DNA from: Nocardioides cavernae
GTDB lineage: Bacteria > Actinomycetota > Actinomycetes > Propionibacteriales > Nocardioidaceae
Assembly: GCF_016907475.1 (NCBI RefSeq)
Contig: NZ_JAFBCA010000001.1
Span: forward strand, 806,001-870,000
Direction: 5' to 3'
DNA length: 64,000 nt
Part shown: in pieces, positions 1 to 7,260 of the stretch
Layout of the letters: each line of letters starts with the position of its first letter
Numbering within the stretch: position 1 is the stretch's first letter
Program-made: the position numbers and the translations under genes
Notes under the pieces: generated by a model
What the model saw: only the letters and a program-made list of their open reading frames with translations
Databases searched by the model: none
Told to the model about the DNA's origin: nothing

Positions 1-657
1 CACGTGCACGTCGACGAGGTGGTGGTCGTGGGTCAGCGCGCTGCTCCAGATCGCCAGCACCATCTCCTCACGGGTGCACACCCGCGACAGGTGCGTCGCG
101 AGGTACTCGAGGACGTCGTACTCGATGCGGGTCAGCTCCACGATCGAGCCGTCGATCTGCACCTCGCGGCGCGCGGAGTTGATCACCAGGCCCGCTCCGG
201 CGGAGATCGTGGACGGCTCGTCCACCGGCTGCGCCGGGCTCGGCACCTGGGGGCTGCGGCCGTTCACGGGCTCCTCGGCGACCGTCCCGGTCCGAGGTCG
301 TCGGAACAGCGCCGCCACCCGCGCGCGCAGCTCGCGCGGCGAGAACGGCTTGAGGACGAAGTCGTCCGCCCCGACCTCGAGGCCGATCAGCTTGTCCACC
401 TCGTCGGAGCGCGCCGACACGATCACGATGTAGCAGTCGCTGGTCTCCCGGATGCGGCGACAGACCTCGATGCCGTCCATGTGCGGCAGCGTCAGGTCGA
501 GCGTCACCAGGTCGGGCGGGTCGGCTGCCGCCGCGCTCACCGCCTGGCGTCCGTCGAGCGCCGAGGTGACGCGGAAGCCCGCCCCCTCGAGAGTCTCCAC
601 CAGCGCTGACGAGATGTCCGGATCGTCCTCGACGACCAATGCATGTAGTTCTTGCAC
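1..657 (-). CDS. OmpR/PhoB-family response regulator (3' end cut by window)
   Basis: DNA-binding response regulator of a two-component system, cytoplasmic. Read on the minus strand from a GTG at 657, the first 219 residues are present and the C-terminus lies beyond the left edge. The receiver domain has the acidic pocket E10-D11-D12, phospho-acceptor D54 (in LVTLDLTLPHMDG) and K103 in VLKPFSPREL. A proline-rich linker (about 120-150) leads to a winged-helix DNA-binding domain containing LTRIEYDVLEYLA. The GTG follows a GGGGG stretch that may act as ribosome binding site. The partner histidine kinase is not visible and may lie to the left. Family assignment is firm; the signal sensed is unknown. 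Confidence 0.9.
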   Translation of the reverse strand, partial: MQELHALVVEDDPDISSALVETLEGAGFRVTSALDGRQAVSAAAADPPDLVTLDLTLPHMDGIEVCRRIRETSDCYIVIVSARSDEVDKLIGLEVGADDFVLKPFSPRELRARVAALFRRPRTGTVAEEPVNGRSPQVPSPAQPVDEPSTISAGAGLVINSARREVQIDGSIVELTRIEYDVLEYLATHLSRVCTREEMVLAIWSSALTHDHHLVDVHV

Positions 658-850
658 GTCAAACCCCCACATATGCGTAGGCAAGGGCCCCACGCCCTCG
701 CCGTGACACCGCCCGGACGATGTCGCTCGATGCTAGTGCCATCGACGGCGGAGAACTAGGAGAGGTCTGAGGGATGAACGGGCTGTCTAGACCACATCAT
801 TTTGACGGAATCTGCGGTGAGAACCGGTGTCGAGGTGCGCTTTCCGTGGT
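658..850. other. Intergenic region with candidate minus-strand -10
   Basis: No gene seen. On the minus strand TAGCAT (735 to 730) fits a TANNNT -10 for the response regulator and would give a leader of about 65 bases. I see no convincing terminator hairpin for the GNAT gene that ends at 851. Confidence 0.35.
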
Positions 851-1819
851 TCAGGCGAGGTCGATCCCGCGATTGACCCACACGTGGTCCACCACCATGC
901 CCACGCGCTCGTACATCGGGAGTGCTCCCGTGCGTGAGTCCGTGCTCAGCTCGGAGGTCCGCGTGCCGTGCTGGCGCCCCCGGGCGAAGGAGTCGACGAG
1001 CAGCGCCTGGGCGATCCCGCGGTTGCGCTGGTCGCGCCGTACGGCGAGCCGGTCGACGTACGCCGTGGCCCCGTCGTCCGACACGAGGACCAGCGAGACG
1101 CCGACGACGGCACCGTCCGGGTCGAGGGCCACCCGCAGGTTCCACGGCTCGAACCCGGGTCGGCCGCTCGTCGCGGCGGCGAAGTCCTCGAAGGTCTCCC
1201 GGTCGCGCACCGACCACTCGAGGAAGGCGTCCTCCAGGACGTCGTGGGCCGCGCGCAGCTCGTCGGCACCAGCGGTGCGGACGACGTAGCCCTCCGGCAG
1301 GGTGCGCTCGGGGATGGTGGCGCCCTCGGGCAGCTTGAGCACCCAGCTCGTCCAGCGGACCCGGAAGCCGAGCTCCTCCAGCAGCCGGTCGCCCGGCGAG
1401 CCCTGTGGCACCGGCATCCCGAGGACCGACGAGCCGACGCCGCGGCCGAGGTCGACGAGCCAGTGGGCCAGCCAGGTGCCGATGCCGCGGCCCCGGTGGC
1501 TCGGCAGGACGGAGGTGTCGGCGCGGTCGGCGCCCATCAGCTCGGCGTACGCCACCAGGGTGTCGCCGTCCCACACGCCGACCGAGCGGGCGCCCAGGTC
1601 GTGGCTGGGCTTGGCCCAGTCGCTGACGATGTCGGCCTCCTCGATCGCGACGTGCCCGATGTCCTCCTGCTCCTGGGCAGCCATCAGCACGAAGACGTCG
1701 TGGGCGTCGGACTTCTGCAGCGGCCGCGTGGTGAGTCCCTCGGGCAGGTCGGGCATCGCATCTCGCATGGGGGGAGTGTGCTTGCTCACGTGCGGGGTTG
1801 TCGCGTCCTTATCGGGCAT
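851..1819 (-). CDS. Tandem-GNAT acetyltransferase
   Basis: Predicted N-acetyltransferase of 322 residues with two GNAT folds in tandem. Acetyl-CoA loop motifs appear in both halves: SHRGRGIGTWL in the N-terminal half and RRDQRNRGIAQALL in the C-terminal half. Mycothiol synthase MshD is also a tandem GNAT of similar length, but nothing here proves that identity, so substrate is unassigned. The start is uncertain: the first ATG is at 1819, and internal Met codons before PDLPEGLTTRPL would give a shorter protein that still keeps both domains. It is divergent from the helicase gene at 1862, with 42 bases between starts. Confidence 0.8.
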   Translation of the reverse strand: MPDKDATTPHVSKHTPPMRDAMPDLPEGLTTRPLQKSDAHDVFVLMAAQEQEDIGHVAIEEADIVSDWAKPSHDLGARSVGVWDGDTLVAYAELMGADRADTSVLPSHRGRGIGTWLAHWLVDLGRGVGSSVLGMPVPQGSPGDRLLEELGFRVRWTSWVLKLPEGATIPERTLPEGYVVRTAGADELRAAHDVLEDAFLEWSVRDRETFEDFAAATSGRPGFEPWNLRVALDPDGAVVGVSLVLVSDDGATAYVDRLAVRRDQRNRGIAQALLVDSFARGRQHGTRTSELSTDSRTGALPMYERVGMVVDHVWVNRGIDLA

Positions 1820-1849
1820 CGGGGAATGTCGCGTTCACGCCTGAGGCCC

Positions 1850-1855
1850 TACCGT
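1850..1855 (+). promoter_or_regulatory. -10 hexamer (TACCGT) of leaderless deaD
   Basis: TACCGT fits TANNNT and ends six bases before the GTG at 1862, so transcription is predicted to start at the start codon. GGAGG abuts the GTG with no spacing, too close to work as a normal Shine-Dalgarno sequence. Confidence 0.5.
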
Positions 1856-1861
1856 TGGAGG

Positions 1862-3595
1862 GTGAGTGACGACCAGCTTGTAGCACCCGAACAGACCTTC
1901 TCCGACCTCGGCCTCGCGCCGGAGGTCCTCAAGGCGTTGGCGGACGTCGGCTACGAGACCCCCTCGCAGATCCAGGCCCTGACCATCCCGCCGCTCCTCG
2001 AGGGGCGCCACGTCGTCGGTCTCGCCCAGACCGGCACCGGCAAGACGGCCGCGTTCGCGCTGCCGATCCTGTCGCAGCTCGACTTCTCGCAGAAGACGCC
2101 GCAGGCACTCGTCCTCGCCCCGACCCGTGAGCTCGCGCTCCAGGTCTCGGAGGCCTTCGAGAAGTACGCCGCCCACATGAAGGGCGTCAAGGTGCTGCCG
2201 ATCTACGGCGGCCAGGGCTACGGCGTCCAGCTGTCCGCACTGCGTCGCGGCGTGCACGTCGTCGTCGGCACGCCGGGCCGGATCATGGACCACCTCGAGA
2301 AGGGCACGCTCGACCTGAGCGAGCTGCGCTTCCTCGTCCTCGACGAGGCCGACGAGATGCTGAAGATGGGCTTCGCCGAGGACGTCGAGACGATCCTCGC
2401 CGACACCCCCGACAGCAAGCACGTGGCGCTGTTCTCCGCGACGATGCCGGCGCAGATCCGCCGGATCTCGAAGAAGTACCTCGCGGACCCGGTCGAGATC
2501 ACCGTCAAGAGCAAGACCTCGACGGTCTCCTCGATCACCCAGCGCTACCTCATCGTGTCCTACCCCCAGAAGGTCGACGCCCTCACGCGCATCCTCGAGG
2601 TGGAGAACTTCGAGGGGATGATCGTCTTCGTCCGCACCAAGAACGAGACCGAGACCCTGGCCGAGAAGCTGCGCGCCCGCGGCTACTCAGCGATGGCGAT
2701 CAACGGCGACGTCGCGCAGGTGCAGCGCGAGCGCACCATCAACCAGCTCAAGGCCGGCAAGCTCGACATCCTCGTCGCCACGGACGTCGCGGCCCGCGGC
2801 CTCGACGTCGAGCGGATCAGCCACGTCGTCAACTACGACATCCCGACCGACACCGAGTCCTACGTGCACCGCATCGGCCGCACCGGCCGCGCGGGCCGCT
2901 CGGGCGACTCGATCGCCTTCGTCACCCCGCGCGAGCGCCACCTGCTCCGCGCCATCGAGAAGGCCACCCGTCAGCCGCTGACCCAGATGCAGCTGCCGAC
3001 CGTCGACGACGTCAACGCCACCCGCCTGACGCGCTTCGACGACCAGATCACCCAGGCGCTGACCCAGCCGGAGCGGATCGACTTCTTCCGCGACGTCGTG
3101 TCCCACTACGTCAGCGAGCACGACGTCTCCGAGGTCGACGTGGCTGCCGCCCTCGCCGCGGTGATGCACGGCGAGCAGCCGCTCCTGCTCGACCCCGAGC
3201 CCGAGCCGCGCGGTCGGTCCTTCGAGGAGCGCTCGAGCCACGGCGGCAAGGCCGACCGGGCGCCGCGCGAGTCGCGCAGCGGCCAGCCGATGGCGGCGTA
3301 CCGCATCGAGGTGGGCAAGCGCCACAAGGTCGAGCCGCGCCAGATCGTCGGCGCCCTGGCCAACGAGGGCGGTCTGTCGCGCGGCGACTTCGGCTACATC
3401 TCGATCAAGCCGGACTTCTCCGTCGTCGAGCTCCCCGCCGACCTCCCGGCCGGCACGCTCGACCGGCTCTCCGGCACGCGCATCTCCGGCAAGCTCATCG
3501 AGATCAAGCCCGACAACGGCCCGTTCCGCGGTCGCCCCGGTGGCGGCCACGGCGGCAAGGGTGGCGGCTACAACGGCAAGAACCCCCGCTCCTGA
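1862..3595 (+). CDS. deaD: DEAD-box ATP-dependent RNA helicase with DbpA-type RNA-binding tail
   Basis: ATP-dependent RNA helicase of 577 residues, probably acting on structured RNA or ribosome assembly. Motifs in order: Q motif region (TFSDLGL), Walker A AQTGTGKT (55-62), PTRELA, DEAD (161-164), SAT, and HRIGRTGRAG from H336. After the RecA-like core comes a DbpA/CsdA-type RNA-binding domain (YRIEVGKRHKVEPRQIVGAL) and a short glycine-rich tail. The open frame runs far upstream, but that extension is the complement of the GNAT gene. GTG at 1862 is preferred because of the -10 at 1850; an ATG at 1826 would add 12 residues. It stands alone; palindromic repeats follow its stop. Confidence 0.93.
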   Translation: MSDDQLVAPEQTFSDLGLAPEVLKALADVGYETPSQIQALTIPPLLEGRHVVGLAQTGTGKTAAFALPILSQLDFSQKTPQALVLAPTRELALQVSEAFEKYAAHMKGVKVLPIYGGQGYGVQLSALRRGVHVVVGTPGRIMDHLEKGTLDLSELRFLVLDEADEMLKMGFAEDVETILADTPDSKHVALFSATMPAQIRRISKKYLADPVEITVKSKTSTVSSITQRYLIVSYPQKVDALTRILEVENFEGMIVFVRTKNETETLAEKLRARGYSAMAINGDVAQVQRERTINQLKAGKLDILVATDVAARGLDVERISHVVNYDIPTDTESYVHRIGRTGRAGRSGDSIAFVTPRERHLLRAIEKATRQPLTQMQLPTVDDVNATRLTRFDDQITQALTQPERIDFFRDVVSHYVSEHDVSEVDVAAALAAVMHGEQPLLLDPEPEPRGRSFEERSSHGGKADRAPRESRSGQPMAAYRIEVGKRHKVEPRQIVGALANEGGLSRGDFGYISIKPDFSVVELPADLPAGTLDRLSGTRISGKLIEIKPDNGPFRGRPGGGHGGKGGGYNGKNPRS

Positions 3596-3617
3596 CCTCA
3601 GGGGCCGGGGGCGCCGG

Positions 3618-3680
3618 AAGTCCCCGGATATCCGGGGACTTTCCCACTTGTCGACCCAGATCTGGGCCGACAAGCGGGAA
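3618..3680. repeat. Composite palindromic element, copy 1
   Basis: Two adjacent palindromes. 3618-3641 is a perfect 24-base palindrome centred on GATATC. 3641-3680 is a 40-base palindrome centred on AGATCT with two mismatched pairs. The same two-part design recurs at 33411-33492. It lies 23 bases after the deaD stop and could act as a terminator, but size and recurrence suggest an interspersed element. Confidence 0.8.
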
Positions 3681-3702
3681 ACCCGGGTGCACAGTCGGTG
3701 CG

Positions 3703-3828
3703 TCAGGCGGCGACGGGCTCCCGCTCGCGCGTCGTCGTACGCCTGCGCGTGAGCAGTGCGTCGACCGAGAGCCGGCCAGCACCGGTGCCCGCAAGGACCA
3801 GGCCGAGCTCCTGACGCCGGAAATGCAG
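3703..3828 (-). pseudogene. DoxX-family C-terminal remnant
   Basis: Reading the minus strand down to the TGA at 3703-3705 gives about 42 residues containing QELGLVLAGTGAGRLSVDAL, which resembles the C-terminal segment of DoxX-family membrane proteins (pattern GPGRxSLDAL). The rest of the roughly 130-residue protein is missing: upstream on the minus strand the frame runs into the 16-mer hairpin repeat at 3829. DoxX genes often sit near yceI genes, which fits. The family call rests on pattern recognition of a short stretch. An ATG at 3879 could give a 58-residue ORF, but its first residues would be encoded by the repeat. Confidence 0.5.
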
Positions 3829-3896
3829 CGAGTCGGCGCATCCTGAGCAGGATGCGCCGACTCGACGGCTGTGGCGCATCAGGATGCGCCGACTCG
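3829..3896. repeat. 16-mer hairpin repeat, locus 1
   Basis: CGAGTCGGCGCATCCT (3829-3844) and its complement form a perfect 17-base-pair stem (3829-3845 with 3848-3864) with a two-base loop. A third copy of the complement lies at 3881-3896, ending just before the yceI stop. The same 16-mer occurs at 53209-53308. It may terminate yceI transcription. Confidence 0.8.
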
Positions 3897-3900
3897 CGGG

Positions 3901-4470
3901 TCAGGCGTTGCGGATCGCCGAGACGTCGAACTCGAGCTTGATCTTCTCGGAGACGAGGACGCCGCCGGTCTCGAGCGCGGCGTTCCAGGTGAGGCCCCAG
4001 TCCTTGCGGTTGATGGTGGTCGCGCCCTCGAAGCCGACGCGGGTGTTGCCGAACGGGTCGACCGCGGAGCCGGTCTGCTCGAACTCGATGGTGACGGGCT
4101 TGGTGACGTCCTTGATGGTCAGGTCGCCGGTGATGGCCCAGTCGGAGCCGTCGCGCTTCACGTCCGTGGAGGTGAAGGTGATCGTGGGGTAGGTCTCGAC
4201 GTCGAAGAAGTCGCCGGACTTGAGGTGGCCGTCGCGGTCGGCGCTGCCGGTGTCGACGGAGGCGACCTGGATGGTGAGGTCGACCTTGGACGCGGACGGG
4301 TTCGCCTCGTCGATGCGGGCGGTGCCCTCGAAGGCGCCGAACTGGCCGCGGACCTTGGTCACCATGGCGTGGCGGGCGACGAAGCCGAGCCGGCTGTGGC
4401 TGGTGTCGATCGTGTAGTCGCCGGTGATGTCGTCGATGGCGGTGGTGGGGGCGTCGAAGCCGGTGGTCAT
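3901..4470 (-). CDS. YceI-family protein
   Basis: YceI-like lipid-binding protein of 189 residues. The fold is an extended beta-barrel holding a polyisoprenoid or fatty-acid chain. Family features are clear: GDYTIDTSHSRLGFVARHAM near the N-terminus, FGAFEG, SGDFFDVETYPTITFTST and the C-terminal VSEKIKLEFDVSAIR. No signal peptide is visible, so a cytoplasmic actinobacterial version is likely. The frame runs further upstream, but ATG at 4470 has GAGGAGC about eight bases before it and starts the conserved region. A DoxX remnant lies downstream. The promoter region has a GTTG/CAAC dyad (4495-4512). Confidence 0.88.
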   Translation of the reverse strand: MTTGFDAPTTAIDDITGDYTIDTSHSRLGFVARHAMVTKVRGQFGAFEGTARIDEANPSASKVDLTIQVASVDTGSADRDGHLKSGDFFDVETYPTITFTSTDVKRDGSDWAITGDLTIKDVTKPVTIEFEQTGSAVDPFGNTRVGFEGATTINRKDWGLTWNAALETGGVLVSEKIKLEFDVSAIRNA

Positions 4471-4494
4471 GGGTGCTCCTCGAGGAAGACGGTA

Positions 4495-4512
4495 GTTGGT
4501 AGAACTTTCAAC
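4495..4512. promoter_or_regulatory. Candidate operator upstream of yceI
   Basis: GTTG (4495-4498) and CAAC (4509-4512) form an inverted repeat in an AT-richer patch about 25 bases before the yceI start. A GGTT...AACC dyad precedes the LLM oxidoreductase at 44736. A MarR-type repressor is a guess; none is encoded nearby. Confidence 0.3.
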
Positions 4513-4586
4513 GACCATAACGGGCAACCCCGCCTGTTCATTCCCGGGCGACGCAAGGAATTCCCGATCCCCATGGAAATGACGAC

Positions 4587-4614
4587 GAGCCACGCTCCAG
4601 GTGGAGCGTGGCTC
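4587..4614 (-). terminator. Hairpin terminator after the 41-residue ORF
   Basis: GAGCCACGCTCC and its exact complement form a 12-base-pair stem with loop AGGT, 27 bases past the stop of the small minus-strand gene. No strong U tract follows, as is common in actinobacteria. Confidence 0.65.
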
Positions 4615-4641
4615 GTGCGTGCGAGCTGGGTCGGGAGCCGG

Positions 4642-4767
4642 TCAGGCGGCGTGGGTGGCGACCGTCTCGACGGTCGACCAGCGTGCCTCCATGTGGGTGC
4701 GGCCCGACGCGTCCGTGACGGCGACCCAGGCGCAGACCGGCCTGTCGGTCATCGACTGCTTGCTCAT
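4642..4767 (-). CDS. Small hypothetical protein, 41 residues
   Basis: Unrecognised 41-residue protein beginning MSKQSMTDRPVCAWVAVTD and containing GRTHMEARW. The frame is open further upstream, but ATG at 4767 is preceded by GGGAGGTG at good spacing. A TANNNT -10 (TACTCT, minus strand, 4804 to 4799) lies about 32 bases upstream and a 12-base-pair hairpin follows the stop. A complete promoter-RBS-ORF-terminator unit argues for a real gene. No signal peptide or membrane segment. The residues CAW and HMEARW look like part of a compact domain, but I cannot name one. Confidence 0.6.
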   Translation of the reverse strand: MSKQSMTDRPVCAWVAVTDASGRTHMEARWSTVETVATHAA

Positions 4768-4926
4768 GTGACACCTCCCGTTCACCTTGTGTTCACCTAG
4801 AGTAGCACGTCCCCACCCACGCACCACGGTTTCGCTCACAACGGGCGTACGTCCCCCACTCGCGCACCCTCAGGTCGGAGGATGGCGGGCCAGTGCCCCA
4901 CCTGTGACTGGTGAGACGAGTCTGTG

Positions 4927-4974
4927 GAGGACTCACCGAGAAGCAAAGTCCTCTTTCTGCCCGATTTCGGGCAG
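4927..4974 (+). promoter_or_regulatory. Two hairpins in the leader of the glmS operon
   Basis: GAGGACT (4927-4933) pairs with AGTCCTC (4947-4953), then CTGCCCGA (4957-4964) pairs with TCGGGCAG (4967-4974). The second stem runs into CAGGAAG, the likely ribosome binding site of the GTG at 4988, so folding could limit translation of the first gene. Confidence 0.45.
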
Positions 4975-4987
4975 GAAGTTGTCAGTC

Positions 4988-5275
4988 GTGTCACCTGGGG
5001 CGGATGATCGTCCGGTGCCGGACCCCGTCCTCGTCGCCCATGTCGTCGCCACCACGTCGTTGACGCCGGGCGAGGCCGCCCGGGTCGTCGAGGACGTCAT
5101 CGCCTTCCACGCCCAGCCGGTGGAGGACTACGTCCGGGCTCGCCACGCGAGCCTCAAGACGTACGGCGCCAAGAACCCCGAGATCTTCGCGCGAATCGCC
5201 GAGGAGCTCACCCAGCGAGTCGTGGCCGCCCCCGAGCTCTCCGAGCGGCAGCTGCGACGCATCATCTACGGATAG
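4988..5275 (+). CDS. Conserved hypothetical protein upstream of glmS, 95 residues
   Basis: Soluble, mostly helical protein of 95 residues with no motif I can name. It includes TSLTPGEAARVVEDVIAFH, KTYGAKNPEIFARIAEEL and SERQLRRIIYG. The frame extends upstream to 4787, but coding character begins at the GTG at 4988, preceded by AGGAAG. It ends 11 bases before glmS and is almost certainly cotranscribed with it. That pairing suggests a link to amino-sugar supply for the cell wall, but this is inference from position only. Confidence 0.7.
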   Translation: MSPGADDRPVPDPVLVAHVVATTSLTPGEAARVVEDVIAFHAQPVEDYVRARHASLKTYGAKNPEIFARIAEELTQRVVAAPELSERQLRRIIYG

Positions 5276-5286
5276 GACGCAACGAC

Positions 5287-7110
5287 ATGTGTGGAATCGT
5301 CGGCTACATCGGCCGCCAGGAGGCGGCCCCGGTCGTCCTCGAGGGCCTGACCCGGCTGGAGCACCGCGGCTACGACTCCGCGGGGGTGGCCGTCCTCGGC
5401 AACCGGGGGATCCGGGTGGCCAAGCAGGCCGGGCGGGTGCGCGACCTGGCGGACGCCCTGCCCAAGCGCTTCGCCGGCGCCACGGGGATCGGCCACACCC
5501 GCTGGGCGACGCACGGGCCGGCGACCGACGCCAACGCCCATCCCCACACCGACGAGGCCGGCCGGGTCGCGGTCGTGCACAACGGGATCATCGACAACTC
5601 GGCCGCACTGCGTGCCGAGCTGGCCGACGCGGGCACCACCCTCGCCAGCGACACCGACACCGAGGTGCTCGCCCACCTGGTCGCCCGCAGCGACGCGGAC
5701 ACGCTCGAGGGCAAGGTCCGTGACGCGCTGGGCGCGGTGGTCGGGACCTACGGCCTCGCCGTGCTCCACGCCGACTTCCCGGACCGCATCGTGGTGGCCC
5801 GCAACGGCAGCCCCTTGGTGGTCGGCGTGGGCGACAAGGAGATGTACGTCGCCTCCGACCTGGCCGCGATCGTGCGGCACACGACCACGGTGGCGGTCCT
5901 GGACGACGGCGAGATGGCCACCGTCACCGCTGCCGGGTTCAGCACCATGCGGCACAGCGACCTCGTCGCCACCGGCAAGACCGCGGCCGAGGTCGACGTC
6001 GACGCGTCGGCGTACGAGGCAGGCGAGCACGAGTCGTTCATGCGCAAGGAGATCCTCGAGCAGCCGACGACGGCGCAGGCCGTGCTGCGCGGTCGCCTCG
6101 ACGAGCGCTTCGGCACCGCCCACCTCGGCGGCCTCGACATGGACGCCCGCGAGCTGCGGGCCGTGCGCCGGGTCAAGATCCTCGGCTGCGGCTCGGCCTA
6201 CTACGTCGGCCAGATGGGCGCCGCGCTCATCGAGGAGCTGGCCCGCATCCCCGCGGACGCGGAGGCGGCCAGCGAGTTCCGCTACCGCAACCCGGTGATC
6301 GAGCCCGACACCCTCTACGTCGCGGTGAGCCAGTCCGGCGAGACCATCGACACCCTGCTGGCCGTCCAGGAGGTACGCCGCAAGGGCGGGCGCTGTGTCG
6401 GCCTGGTCAACGTCGTCGGGTCGGCGATCGCCCGCGAGTGCGACGGCGGGATCTACCTGCACGCCGGACCCGAGGTCGCCGTCGCCAGCACCAAGGCCCT
6501 CACCAACATGTTCCTCGCCTTCGCGCTGCTCGCCCTCCAGCTGGGCCGGGTGCGGGACCTGTCGATCGCCGACGGCAAGCGCCTGGTCGCCGGCCTGGAG
6601 CGGCTGCCCGGCCAGATCGAGGAGGTCCTGGCCGGCGAGGCCGAGCTGGTCGAGGTCGCGAAGGACCTCGCTGAGGCAAAGAGCCTGTTCTTCATCGGTC
6701 GCGTGCGCGGCTTCCCGGTGGCCCGCGAGGGCGCGCAGAAGTTCAAGGAGATCAGCTACCGGCACGCCGAGGCCTACCAGACCTCCGAGCTCAAGCACGG
6801 TCCGCTCGCCCTCATCGACCCCGACGTGCCGACCGTCGCGCTGGTGCCGCACGACGAGCTGGCCGAGCGCAACGTCGGTGCGCTGCACGAGATCGAGGCG
6901 CGCAAGGGCCCGCTCGTCGTCATCACCCACGAAGGGGTCGACCTCGGTGAGGTCAGTGCCCGCCGGATCGTCGTGCCCCGCAACGAGCCCGAGCTCGACC
7001 CGATCCTGCTCAACGTCCCGCTCCAGCTGCTCGCCTACCACGCGGCCCAGCACCTCGGTCACGACATCGACAAGCCGCGCAACCTCGCGAAGTCGGTCAC
7101 GGTCGAATGA
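5287..7110 (+). CDS. glmS: Glutamine-fructose-6-phosphate aminotransferase (isomerizing)
   Basis: Makes glucosamine-6-phosphate from fructose-6-phosphate and glutamine, the first committed step to UDP-GlcNAc and peptidoglycan. At 607 residues it is the standard length. The N-terminal nucleophile Cys2 is in MCGIVGYIG, followed by glutaminase motifs HRGYDSAG, GHTRWATHG and VHNGIIDN. Two SIS sugar-isomerase domains follow (LGCGSAYYVG, SQSGETIDT and FFIGRVRGFPVA), ending in the typical DKPRNLAKSVTVE tail. I see no glmS ribozyme core in the short gap upstream. A stable hairpin (7147-7180) follows the stop. Confidence 0.98.
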   Translation: MCGIVGYIGRQEAAPVVLEGLTRLEHRGYDSAGVAVLGNRGIRVAKQAGRVRDLADALPKRFAGATGIGHTRWATHGPATDANAHPHTDEAGRVAVVHNGIIDNSAALRAELADAGTTLASDTDTEVLAHLVARSDADTLEGKVRDALGAVVGTYGLAVLHADFPDRIVVARNGSPLVVGVGDKEMYVASDLAAIVRHTTTVAVLDDGEMATVTAAGFSTMRHSDLVATGKTAAEVDVDASAYEAGEHESFMRKEILEQPTTAQAVLRGRLDERFGTAHLGGLDMDARELRAVRRVKILGCGSAYYVGQMGAALIEELARIPADAEAASEFRYRNPVIEPDTLYVAVSQSGETIDTLLAVQEVRRKGGRCVGLVNVVGSAIARECDGGIYLHAGPEVAVASTKALTNMFLAFALLALQLGRVRDLSIADGKRLVAGLERLPGQIEEVLAGEAELVEVAKDLAEAKSLFFIGRVRGFPVAREGAQKFKEISYRHAEAYQTSELKHGPLALIDPDVPTVALVPHDELAERNVGALHEIEARKGPLVVITHEGVDLGEVSARRIVVPRNEPELDPILLNVPLQLLAYHAAQHLGHDIDKPRNLAKSVTVE

Positions 7111-7146
7111 CCGGAAAACCCGCAGCCCAGGCCTGAAATGGACTGG

Positions 7147-7180
7147 GCGCCCCTTGCCGCATGGGGTCGGCAAGGGGCGC
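7147..7180 (+). terminator. Rho-independent-type hairpin after glmS
   Basis: GCGCCCCTTGCCG (7147-7159) pairs perfectly with CGGCAAGGGGCGC (7168-7180) across an eight-base loop, 37 bases past the glmS stop. It lies between convergent genes and may also serve glpD. Confidence 0.75.
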
Positions 7181-7260
7181 GCCGTGGAGAACCTTCCCAC
7201 CGGGTCCGCGCCCTGTCCGTGGATCGGTGGAAGTGCCGACGGATTTTGCTGTCGGCTGCA

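Larger units (their letters stand above)
3596..3900. other. Repeat-rich intergenic region
   Basis: About 305 bases between convergent deaD and yceI. Left to right it holds a composite palindrome (3618-3680), a decayed coding remnant on the minus strand (3703-3828) and a hairpin built from a repeated 16-mer (3829-3896). Each is listed separately. Confidence 0.7.

Noticed and set aside
968..1861. N-terminal extension of the first helicase
   Set aside because: The open frame is the complement of the GNAT gene and has no helicase similarity. GTG 1862 or ATG 1826 is the realistic start.
5276..5286. glmS ribozyme or riboswitch before glmS
   Set aside because: Only 11 bases separate the upstream gene from glmS, and nothing in the longer leader resembles the ribozyme core.
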